Part shown: piece by piece, positions 8,531 to 17,547 of the stretch
How the letters are laid out: every line of letters begins with the position of its first letter
How positions within the stretch are numbered: position 1 is the first letter of the stretch
Assembly: GCA_016235445.1 (NCBI GenBank)
Contig: JACRLB010000021.1
Coordinates: 21,307-85,306, forward strand
Length of the DNA stretch: 64,000 nt
Direction of reading: 5' to 3'
Source: Chloroflexota bacterium
GTDB lineage: Bacteria > Chloroflexota > Anaerolineae > Anaerolineales > Villigracilaceae
Program-made: the position numbers and the translations under genes
The notes under the pieces: model-generated
Told to the model about the DNA's origin: nothing
Database searches by the model: none
What the model saw: the letters and a program-made list of their open reading frames with translations, nothing else

Positions 8531-11500
8531 ATGGAAAATAGCCTTAAATCCATTGCCGGTTTCGAAATTCAAGATACCATTCACGATGCTGTTGAAGGGG
8601 TTATATATAGGGCTGTTGATAAATCGTCAGGCAACCGTGTTTTTATAAAAAAATATTATCCCTCGCTAATATGGTCGGAAGAAGTAATAAATGAATTCTT
8701 CAACCTGATCAGCTATTTACGTTTCTTCGAGCACGAATACCTCCTGTCCATACTGGATGTTGGCAAGCATGAAAATGCGCCATACGTTGTGTTTGCAGAC
8801 GATTCATTCACTCTGTTAAGACATCGCCAGGGTGGGCAGGTCACCCAGAGAGAAACTCTCAATTTTTTATTCAGGGTTGCCGAAGCGCTCGATTTTCTTC
8901 ATGCGCAGGAAATCATTCATGGCGGCCTCGATATTAATAATATCGCCCTGGACCCGAATGGGTATCCCCTTCTCTTTGATTTCGGCTTGAGCGGAGTCTT
9001 CAAAAAACTTTTGCTCGAAAACATGGATGACGGTTTTGAAAATCTCTCCATTGCAAGCCTGACATGCGCCTCACCCGAACAGATTTTAGGCCGCACACTC
9101 ACCCGCGCCTCCGATGTCTACACGTTTGGAATTATCGGGTTTCATTACATCTTCGGAAAATTTCCGTTTACCGGAAAATATACGGCCGAAACCGCGGCAA
9201 TAATTCTTGAGCGCAATGTCTTGCAAGCCGTAGCTTTACCTGAATCCATATCGTTCGACGTTATCCAATTCCTTCAAAAATGTATTCAAGTGAATCCAGA
9301 AGAGCGATTTTCAGGCTTTCCGCTCATTCTAAAAACCCTGGAACGGATGAAATCCGGCAATAGGGTTCGTTTTAAATTCGAGAAACGATTCGAAGTTGAA
9401 AAACCCGCCAGAAGCATTCGGGTTTCATTCGTTCCCGTCGGTGTGACCGGACTGATCGCAATCAGTTTGATTGCTATGTTTTATCTATTTATCCGAAACA
9501 CCCAGGCATTCCCTCTCTCTATTCGGTCCACTGAAATTACATCGACTTCCACAGAGCCGGCGGCTACACAAACCCAGACCCTTATCCTCGGTGAAACGCC
9601 AGCAGAATCTGCCGCAAGTATACAAAGTTCGCCAACGCCGGTTCAACCGAATATGTACAAACTGGCATTCGAAGGGGAAAAACCTTTAGATGTAAGCGAA
9701 GCCATTTCGCTTGCCAATCTCGGCAACCTTCGAGAAATTTCAAGGCTGGGTTTCGGCAGGCCGGAAGAAGCCGATGTTGCTCCTGATGATGATCATATTG
9801 CAGTCGCCACTTCGGCGGGCGTTATTATTTTTGAAGGAAATCAACTCCTCAAGTGGATTGACCCGCAGGGCTGGGCCACCAGTGTCCAGTTCTCCCCGGA
9901 TGGAGTCACCCTCGCGATAGGGTTGAGGAATGGCGAAATTCAGCTTTGGGATTGGCAAGCCGGAACCAAAACTGCCACCCTGGCTGGTCACACGAAAAAA
10001 ATAAACCGCATTCTGTTTTCCCAAAACGGCCTGCTCTATTCTGCCTCCGCTGACCAGAATATTATTGTCTGGAATTTGAATTCAAACCAGGCGATTCATC
10101 GTATTCCAGCTCATTCCAGGGCCGTGAACGATATCGCGGTAACCAGCGATGCAAGGATTCTCGTCTCCTGTTCAGACGATCAACTCATTCGCGTTTGGGA
10201 TCTGGCCTCCGCCAGCAAACTCTACGAACTTAAAAACCCTTATTTTACGGGTTCCATCAAGGCCATTGCCATCTCATCCGACGACGCCTATCTCGCGGCA
10301 GGCGGCGAGTCCGGTTATTTGTATCAATGGAATTTGATCACAACCCAGTTCGGTGCGGATACCAGCCCGCAACGACGAACCGATATTGTCCCTATAAAAC
10401 AAAGGATTTGGAGCCTGGAATATATAAGAAACAACCAGGCATTGCTTGTGGGCGTGGATGATGGAAATGCCATAACATACGATGCCACCCGCCAGGAATA
10501 CGGAGGCGTTTCCCTTTCCTTTGAAATCCCCCGTCATTCGCTAAAACTGGTGGAGGTTTTTGGCCCCGAATTTAGTTTTGATTCTTTCTCTGCATTCCGC
10601 GGAAACAACATAATCTCTGCCAACTGGGATGGGCAAGTCACATTTGAGCAATCCCAATTCGTCAGCGGCATGTACGACCTGCTAGACAGGCTTGATTTCT
10701 CCCCGGACGGCACAATCCTCGCCGCCGGAGGAAGACGCGGAAGTACACATGTCTGGAATCTGGCAACCAATGAACCGATTTATAAAAACCTGTACTTCCT
10801 GCCTTTTGGCGATCCCATTTCCCCGGACGGTTCCTCTATTGCCCTGATTGTGCCAAAATCCATACAGACTACCACCGCCGTACTGACCGAGGAAATTTAT
10901 CAAATGAAAATCTTAACCGGCTCCCAGTCTACGAGGGATCTTTCGCAAACCCTTCCTAATGCTAATGTAGGGTATACAAATAATGGAAGCATCTTCATTG
11001 CGGCAAACTTAACAGGCCAAAAAGCCTGGGATTCTTCGAGCGGGAGTGAAACCCGTCTAAATGGATATCCATACACAGGCTGTTGGGTCACTGCATCCGC
11101 GACCAATATCAAAGACATACTTCAGGTCAACTCCGCGGCGGGTCTGCTCCCGCCAGGGGATGAAGAACATATTAATAGCCTTTGCCCTAAAACCTATCAA
11201 CATCGGGGAAGCCATTCCGCTTTCTCGAAAGACTTAACCCTCATGGCCTACCTCGGTTCAAGCGGCCTGCTCGAAGGCTACGATGTAATAAAAAAATCAC
11301 CCGCCTGGCCGCCCTACCGATTGGATAATTCCGAGGCAGTGACCGTGCTCGCTGTTTCACCGGAAGGCTCCATGGTCGCCGTAGGAGATACGTCAGGATT
11401 TATCACATTCTTCAATGGCAAAACGGGAGAATTTATCAGCAAAATCGTCGGCAACTTTGGAACACTGTACGCAATCGAATTTTCAGATGACGGAAAATTG

Positions 11501-11560
11501 ATATCCACCGCAGGCTCAGACGGAATCGCGCGGATATTTGGCATTGCCGAGATCAAATAA
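8531..11560 (+). CDS. Membrane pseudokinase with C-terminal WD40 propellers (array member 1)
   Basis: A 1009-aa protein: kinase-like domain (about 1-280), one membrane helix (about 297-320), a Ser/Thr/Pro-rich linker, and WD40-type repeats from about residue 400 to the end (for example LWDWQAGTKTATLAGH). The kinase domain looks dead. There is no glycine-rich loop, and the HRDxKxxN catalytic loop reads HGGLDINN (130-137), so the catalytic Asp and Lys are replaced. A possible ATP Lys (K40) and DFG (150-152) remain. Two cysteines near residues 850 and 884 sit at the same place as in members 2-4. It may act as a sensor or scaffold for the active kinases encoded downstream. First gene of the operon; the next starts 15 bp later. 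Confidence 0.88.
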   Translation: MENSLKSIAGFEIQDTIHDAVEGVIYRAVDKSSGNRVFIKKYYPSLIWSEEVINEFFNLISYLRFFEHEYLLSILDVGKHENAPYVVFADDSFTLLRHRQGGQVTQRETLNFLFRVAEALDFLHAQEIIHGGLDINNIALDPNGYPLLFDFGLSGVFKKLLLENMDDGFENLSIASLTCASPEQILGRTLTRASDVYTFGIIGFHYIFGKFPFTGKYTAETAAIILERNVLQAVALPESISFDVIQFLQKCIQVNPEERFSGFPLILKTLERMKSGNRVRFKFEKRFEVEKPARSIRVSFVPVGVTGLIAISLIAMFYLFIRNTQAFPLSIRSTEITSTSTEPAATQTQTLILGETPAESAASIQSSPTPVQPNMYKLAFEGEKPLDVSEAISLANLGNLREISRLGFGRPEEADVAPDDDHIAVATSAGVIIFEGNQLLKWIDPQGWATSVQFSPDGVTLAIGLRNGEIQLWDWQAGTKTATLAGHTKKINRILFSQNGLLYSASADQNIIVWNLNSNQAIHRIPAHSRAVNDIAVTSDARILVSCSDDQLIRVWDLASASKLYELKNPYFTGSIKAIAISSDDAYLAAGGESGYLYQWNLITTQFGADTSPQRRTDIVPIKQRIWSLEYIRNNQALLVGVDDGNAITYDATRQEYGGVSLSFEIPRHSLKLVEVFGPEFSFDSFSAFRGNNIISANWDGQVTFEQSQFVSGMYDLLDRLDFSPDGTILAAGGRRGSTHVWNLATNEPIYKNLYFLPFGDPISPDGSSIALIVPKSIQTTTAVLTEEIYQMKILTGSQSTRDLSQTLPNANVGYTNNGSIFIAANLTGQKAWDSSSGSETRLNGYPYTGCWVTASATNIKDILQVNSAAGLLPPGDEEHINSLCPKTYQHRGSHSAFSKDLTLMAYLGSSGLLEGYDVIKKSPAWPPYRLDNSEAVTVLAVSPEGSMVAVGDTSGFITFFNGKTGEFISKIVGNFGTLYAIEFSDDGKLISTAGSDGIARIFGIAEIK

Positions 11561-11575
11561 GAAAACCCACCATCT

Positions 11576-14554
11576 ATGAATAACCTTGTCGGCGCCACCA
11601 TCGAACATTATCGAATCCTCGTAAAAGTGCGGGAAACGCCCACGCGGGTTTTATACAAGGCCTTCAACACGAAATCCCAAAATTATACAGCTGTGGAATT
11701 CGTAAAAATATCGCGGGGAGACTCCTCCGAGTTACTGCAAGTAATCAACGAACAGGTACACAAAAATGCCGCACTAACTCATCCCAATATAGCCGCCGTA
11801 ACCGATACAGGGATATATGACGGCTCGATCTATATCGTTTACAACTTTTTACCCACCCATCCATTACGCCGTTTTTTTAATCGAATCTATTCCTGGCAGG
11901 AAACCTCCCGTGATTTGCTCATGGTTGCCCATGCCATTGCATACGCCCATGAAAGGGAAATTTTTCACGGCGATCTTCACCCTTCCAGCATTCTTTTGGA
12001 TGAAAAAAGAAACCCAATCCTGTTCGATTTCGGCTTTGAACGCATCATTACAGACTATGTACTTGCCCGTTCGCCCGGCGCATGGATCAATCGTTGGGGA
12101 TACGAATATCGCCCGCCCGAATATCTGAACGGCGCCCCATCGGATGCGCGTTGCGATATTTATGCCATGGGCATGATGTTGCACGAATGGCTGATCGGAA
12201 ACATTGCGCTTCTGGACTCAACCATAATTGGCACATTGCGAATGAGAGCTACCACCCCGGACATGGTCAAATCAAAACATCCCATTGCGCCCGCCGTTCA
12301 AAGTCTGATCAAAAAATGTACAGCTCCCAGCCCGGAAGACCGCTACCCATCCATGCAGGAAGTCTATATTGTCCTGGCCCGCGGCGCATTGGATATGACC
12401 ATTACACAAAAAATGGTGCGAAAGCCGTTGGATATCCCCGCACAGCGCTTCAACTCAAGACAGTTGCTTGGCTGGATACGAAACAGCGCAATTATGGCCA
12501 TTGGCGCAATCGTCATTTTCAGCATATTCAACCTGCTTCGTACAAATTTCATTGCGCTTCCACCCACGGCAAACCCGATCTCCATTAATACGCAGGCAAG
12601 ACCAACCTCCACCCAGGTCAGAGCCGCGTCTTCTCCCACTCAAGAAACATCTCTCACCCAAACAACAACCACATCTCCGCTTATCTTTCCAGTATTTCAA
12701 GCCACCTCCATAGCTTCTGCTGTCAGTCAAACCATCGAAGCAGGCAATATCAGCAATTTGGTCATGCTAAGCCAGTGGGGCATTGGGGATATCAATCGCA
12801 CGGCTTCTTCCCCGGATGGAAATCGCATGGCAGTCGCATCATCCATCGGCATATTTATTTTCGATGCAAACAGCCTCCAACTTGAAAAATTCATTGATAC
12901 GCGTTCCTGGGTAACCTCCATTGATTATTCGTCAGACGGACAGCTTCTCGTTTCTGGCGATCGGGATGGATTAATTCAACTTTGGGATACCCAAACCTGG
13001 GAGGAGTCTGAAGCGCCATACAGCGGCCACACGAAATCAATTCTCGATCTGGCCTTTTCACCGGATGGAAAAAAGCTGGCATCCATATCCCTCGATAACC
13101 GGCTTATCCAATGGAAAGTAAATTCAACAGACACCGTAAAAGCCACCCAGGCCGAATTGATCGGCGGCGCAACTGCGGTCGCATATTCTGCGGATAATAC
13201 TCGCATTATCACAGGCGGAAATGATTTTCAAATCAACATCTGGGATACCGAAACATTGAACATCCTGCAAACAACCGCTTTTTCATCCAGGATTGTGGAT
13301 ATTGCAAGCATCAACAACTCAAATCGTTTTGTCATTGGAGGTAATGACCAAAAAGTAGCGCTTTTGGATATTACCGGCCAGGGGAATATCACCCAGGTGG
13401 GCGCCCTGCAATATTCTTTAACCAGCATTGCGGTTTCATCCGACGCAACTTTGATCGCCGCCGGCGATATTAATGGAGGAATCACCGTATGGGAAAACAG
13501 CGCCGACAGCGGAAGATTCAATGAAGTATGGAAGAATAGAAACTACGTTATCGGAGACCCTTCCACGCTTAACAAGGCTGGTACCTCTCATAGCATTTTA
13601 TTTGCCCCCGACGGCGCTTCGATCTATTCCGGGTTGCATAATGGCTTCCTGCGAAACCTGGATGCCAGAACAGGCGCAGAACTTCAACAAAATCTTCTGT
13701 TAAACGCCCATGCAAAAAAACTGGCGATTTCTCCAGATGGAAAGTATCTCCTCTCCCAACAGGAGGCCTCCCTGCTCACCGTTTGGGATATCGCGAACGG
13801 AATACCTTTGTACCAGCTTCGCGGTGAACTAAAAGATGGGTACCCATTTTCGCAGGATGGCCAAATGTTCGCGGTTGATTCAAAAGGTTCCAGCCCTGCC
13901 GTGGTAAAGGTATATAACCCGGCAAATGGAATTGAAATCTATACACTCACCAATTATGAAGGCTTGGAAACCCTGCAATTCATAAATGATGACGAACTGC
14001 TTGTCACCGTGTATGACAAATTCGCGCACGTATGGTCCATGTCCAGCGGGCAGGAATTGAAAACAAGCCGCCGCTATGAAGGCTCGGGTTGTTCCACGCT
14101 TCATGATCTAAATGAAGACCCTGTCGTTTCCATTACTACTTACCATCATGTGGTGACAAACAACCTAAACAGGCCCGGATTGTGCGCATTCGAAACGCTG
14201 GATTGGAAGGTCGATATCAGCGAGGAGAACGAACTGATCGCCTTCGGGGGCAACAGCAAACTTTCCATCGTATCCAATATTCAGGGCGGTAACAACACCG
14301 TCCAGGATATGCGCGATGTCAACCAGAAAAATATCGTCAGCGTGGCAATCAGCCCAAACGGCGGACTCGTTGCGGCCGCCTTCGACGATCACACCCTCCA
14401 CGTTTGGGATATCGCCACGCGGGAAATATTGATCAACATATATGGTCACAATAATTCAATCACCGACCTCCGCTTCACGCCGGACAGCAAGTTCCTGATC
14501 TCCACTTCCATGGATGGCACCATCCGCATATGGGGCATCCCTTATGGCCCGTAA
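11576..14554 (+). CDS. Membrane pseudokinase with C-terminal WD40 propellers (array member 2)
   Basis: A 992-aa protein with the same layout as member 1: kinase-like domain (about 1-270), membrane helix (about 298-322), Ser/Thr-rich linker, then WD40 blades (for example LWDTQTWEESEAPYSGH and LHVWDIATREILINIYGH). The glycine loop is absent and the usual ATP Lys position reads Glu41 (TAVEFVKI). The catalytic loop is HGDLHPSS (131-138): Asp133 is kept, but Lys and Asn are lost; DFG (151-153) is kept. Probably inactive or very weak. Two cysteines near 837 and 868 in the propeller match those of its neighbours. It starts 15 bp after member 1 and ends 12 bp before member 3. Confidence 0.88.
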   Translation: MNNLVGATIEHYRILVKVRETPTRVLYKAFNTKSQNYTAVEFVKISRGDSSELLQVINEQVHKNAALTHPNIAAVTDTGIYDGSIYIVYNFLPTHPLRRFFNRIYSWQETSRDLLMVAHAIAYAHEREIFHGDLHPSSILLDEKRNPILFDFGFERIITDYVLARSPGAWINRWGYEYRPPEYLNGAPSDARCDIYAMGMMLHEWLIGNIALLDSTIIGTLRMRATTPDMVKSKHPIAPAVQSLIKKCTAPSPEDRYPSMQEVYIVLARGALDMTITQKMVRKPLDIPAQRFNSRQLLGWIRNSAIMAIGAIVIFSIFNLLRTNFIALPPTANPISINTQARPTSTQVRAASSPTQETSLTQTTTTSPLIFPVFQATSIASAVSQTIEAGNISNLVMLSQWGIGDINRTASSPDGNRMAVASSIGIFIFDANSLQLEKFIDTRSWVTSIDYSSDGQLLVSGDRDGLIQLWDTQTWEESEAPYSGHTKSILDLAFSPDGKKLASISLDNRLIQWKVNSTDTVKATQAELIGGATAVAYSADNTRIITGGNDFQINIWDTETLNILQTTAFSSRIVDIASINNSNRFVIGGNDQKVALLDITGQGNITQVGALQYSLTSIAVSSDATLIAAGDINGGITVWENSADSGRFNEVWKNRNYVIGDPSTLNKAGTSHSILFAPDGASIYSGLHNGFLRNLDARTGAELQQNLLLNAHAKKLAISPDGKYLLSQQEASLLTVWDIANGIPLYQLRGELKDGYPFSQDGQMFAVDSKGSSPAVVKVYNPANGIEIYTLTNYEGLETLQFINDDELLVTVYDKFAHVWSMSSGQELKTSRRYEGSGCSTLHDLNEDPVVSITTYHHVVTNNLNRPGLCAFETLDWKVDISEENELIAFGGNSKLSIVSNIQGGNNTVQDMRDVNQKNIVSVAISPNGGLVAAAFDDHTLHVWDIATREILINIYGHNNSITDLRFTPDSKFLISTSMDGTIRIWGIPYGP

Positions 14555-14566
14555 AGGTTAAATGCA

Positions 14567-17536
14567 ATGACCGATATTTTTGGAAAAAAGCTCGGAGAGT
14601 ACATCTTATTAGAACAACTTGGCGAAGGCGGCATGGCCAAGGTGTACAACGCATTGGATTCCCGCGTGGAAAGAAATGTAGCCATCAAGGTCATCCTGCC
14701 CAGCAAGCGCACTTCCAATGTTTTTCTGCAACAGTTCGAACGCGAAGCAAAAGTGCTTGCAAACCTAATGCATACAAATATCGTCAAAGTGTTGAATTAT
14801 GGGATTCAAGACGGACAGCCATACCTGGTAATGGAATATGTCTCAGGAGGCACACTGAAAGAAGCCATGAACCAGAAGATTCCCTGGCAAACCGCCGCGG
14901 CGATCCTGGCCCCCATTGCCCGCGCGCTGGATTACGTCCACCGCCAGCAAATCGTTCATCGGGATGTCAAACCGTCCAATATTTTGATTCAGGATGATTT
15001 TCGCCCGATGCTCTCCGATTTTGGCATCTTGAAAATGTTCGAAGGAAAAAACGAGAAGGTGGATTCAGCCATCGGCGCGGGGGTTGGCACGCCTGAATAT
15101 ATGCCGCCCGAACAGGGCCTGGGGAAAGATGTGGATTTCCGGGCAGATATCTACTCCCTGGGGCTGGTATTCTACGAAATGATCACCGGTCAAAAACCAT
15201 ATACCGCCGATACGCCCATGGCTATCATCGTCAAACATGTTACAGACGACCTGCCTCTGCCAACCCACATAGACAAAAACATACCAAAATTCGTGGAACG
15301 TGTCATTCTTCGCGCTGTGCAAAAGGAACCCCAAAACCGCTACCTCAGCATGGGACATTTTGCCGACGCGCTCGAACTCATCTCGCTTGGCGATAAGGCG
15401 TCCCCTCAAAAGATAACCAGAATTTCGAGGGAAAAGGAGAAACGTCAACGATCCTTTTCGATCTACTCGTTATCGATTCTTCTGGTCTTACTGGCGCTCG
15501 GAACGTCTTTGATAACCTATAACTTTATTAAAACAACCCAACAGGCAGTCGCTCCGTTTTCGGCCCCCATCCTGCAAACTGAAAAAACACCGGAACCTAA
15601 CCCGAGTCCGGGAATCCCACCAACTCAAGCGGCCGCTTCAGCTTCATTACCCACAGCAATTCCGGCAGCGGGAAGCGCCTCCGGAATCACCTTGATGGGA
15701 ACGCCAATTTCCGGCCGGCAGAATCCCCAATTCAAAGAAATTGCGCGCTGGGGAATTGGAGGGGTAAATGTAGCCAGGTGGTCGCCGGATGGTAAAAGGA
15801 TAGCGCTTGGCGCCACCAGCGGTATCTTTTTGTACGATTTTCAATCGAAGGAATTGATTCGATTTATTGATACCGGTTTCAACGTTCTGGAAATGACCTT
15901 CAACCCGGCCGGGGATGAGATCATCGCCGGCTCGCCCACTGGGCTGGTATATGCGTGGAACACCTCTTCAGGGAGCCTGATTCGAGAATATCCATATAAA
16001 CGTCCCGCCACCGAAACAATATCCGACAACCTGGAAGTGACTGCCATAACATTTTCATCCAATGGAAAAAATATAGCCATCGGTTACAAAAATGGAGCCA
16101 TTAACTACTTTCCCGCCGATCAAAATACCGCTCTCATGTCCGTTGTTAATTACCCCCTGATCGAAGACCTTGCCATTAGCGCCGACAATAGATTCATCTA
16201 TGTCAGCAATGGCGACCGGGATATTTACATCTGGGATATTCAAACCGGGAAGAAAGACGCCTCCCGGCTTTCCAACCCCACACCCATCAACAACCTCAGC
16301 ATATCAAACGACCGTCAAATGTTATTGGCCGGCGGGGTGGGAAGTTCCGTTTATTTATGGGACCTTTCCGAAAACGCCCAAGTCAATAGTTTTCCCAACC
16401 CGGGCAATCACATTGCAGATTTCGATTTCTCCGCCGACAATCGATTCGTAACCATTGGCCTGGCAAGCGGCATCATCAATGTATTTGAAACCCCCAGCCT
16501 GGAAGAACATTCGATCACCCTCGTACCCATGCTCACATTTCCAGCATTCAACGATCCAATCCTCGGAATCACATTCTCTCCCGAAGAGCCTCTCATCGCC
16601 TCTGTGAATCATCAAGAAGGACTCAAAGTGTGGAATGCCCAAAACGGTCAAAAACTGGATTCGCCCGGAAAAAGCATGCGCAGTATCGACGAAATTCACC
16701 TCTCCCAGGATGGCTTGTGGCTGGCCACCGCACACCAGGACGGCCTTCTGCGTGTCTGGAATGTCAATGCTGGAATCGAAGCCTATCCCCCGTTCGAAGG
16801 GTCGTTATCCAGAGGCGCGCCTTTCTCACCGGACAATCGCTACCTGGCCTACATTTACTCGCCCGGCAAATTCAAGGAGGACCTTGTCCGTATTTTGGAA
16901 TTAGAAACGGGAAACATCGTCGCAGAATTGCCTGGTTACAAACCAAAGGCATTTATTCAATTTACCGAAGACACCAAATTAATGATCGTAGGAGATGCCT
17001 ATTCCGCCAATTTCTGGGATGTCTCCACCTGGGAATTGCTGGATACCCATGGCGGCCCAACCGCCGGCTGCGGCCAATACACCACACCACAGAACAGATT
17101 AATAGCCATCATTTCGAACGCGGGATTGCTCTTCCCACAATATGATGAAAAAGTCGAACTAATGTGCGCCAGCAAACCGCGCGGCGCGCTTCACATGTAT
17201 TATTTTTACGAACAGCACAAAATGCTTCTCGTACAAAGCGACGGCGGCCTATGGGTGTGGGGCTTCAACCCAGTCGAACTGAGCCGCAAAGAATCATCAG
17301 ACACCCCCTACCCATTAAGCCGTGAAATCTTCCTCGACGGCGACCAGACAAGCGGCTGGTACGCCTACAAAGACCTGCCCCAGGGAACATTGCACATAGA
17401 GAACATCAATGGCAGCAACGGCGAAATCATAGACCAACAAAACGACTACCAATACCGGGTCTCTCTACTGCCCGGCCAAAACCTGATGGCGCTAGGCTCC
17501 CGCTTTGGCTCCATTCACATCTGGACCATGCCATAA
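14567..17536 (+). CDS. Receptor-like Ser/Thr protein kinase with WD40 propellers (array member 3, apparently active)
   Basis: A 989-aa Hanks-type kinase. All key elements are present: glycine loop LGEGGMAKVY (18-27), ATP Lys41 (VAIKVI), HRDVKPSN (131-138), DFG (151-153) and the APE-like region EYMPPEQG. A membrane helix follows at about 298-320, then a Thr/Pro/Ser linker, then a WD40 propeller region (for example VYAWNTSSGSLIREY). Two propeller cysteines (about 833 and 866) align with members 1, 2 and 4. The expected topology is a cytoplasmic kinase and an extracytoplasmic sensor. This is the first catalytically competent member of the array. Confidence 0.92.
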   Translation: MTDIFGKKLGEYILLEQLGEGGMAKVYNALDSRVERNVAIKVILPSKRTSNVFLQQFEREAKVLANLMHTNIVKVLNYGIQDGQPYLVMEYVSGGTLKEAMNQKIPWQTAAAILAPIARALDYVHRQQIVHRDVKPSNILIQDDFRPMLSDFGILKMFEGKNEKVDSAIGAGVGTPEYMPPEQGLGKDVDFRADIYSLGLVFYEMITGQKPYTADTPMAIIVKHVTDDLPLPTHIDKNIPKFVERVILRAVQKEPQNRYLSMGHFADALELISLGDKASPQKITRISREKEKRQRSFSIYSLSILLVLLALGTSLITYNFIKTTQQAVAPFSAPILQTEKTPEPNPSPGIPPTQAAASASLPTAIPAAGSASGITLMGTPISGRQNPQFKEIARWGIGGVNVARWSPDGKRIALGATSGIFLYDFQSKELIRFIDTGFNVLEMTFNPAGDEIIAGSPTGLVYAWNTSSGSLIREYPYKRPATETISDNLEVTAITFSSNGKNIAIGYKNGAINYFPADQNTALMSVVNYPLIEDLAISADNRFIYVSNGDRDIYIWDIQTGKKDASRLSNPTPINNLSISNDRQMLLAGGVGSSVYLWDLSENAQVNSFPNPGNHIADFDFSADNRFVTIGLASGIINVFETPSLEEHSITLVPMLTFPAFNDPILGITFSPEEPLIASVNHQEGLKVWNAQNGQKLDSPGKSMRSIDEIHLSQDGLWLATAHQDGLLRVWNVNAGIEAYPPFEGSLSRGAPFSPDNRYLAYIYSPGKFKEDLVRILELETGNIVAELPGYKPKAFIQFTEDTKLMIVGDAYSANFWDVSTWELLDTHGGPTAGCGQYTTPQNRLIAIISNAGLLFPQYDEKVELMCASKPRGALHMYYFYEQHKMLLVQSDGGLWVWGFNPVELSRKESSDTPYPLSREIFLDGDQTSGWYAYKDLPQGTLHIENINGSNGEIIDQQNDYQYRVSLLPGQNLMALGSRFGSIHIWTMP

Positions 17537-17547
17537 AGGAGCGCGCC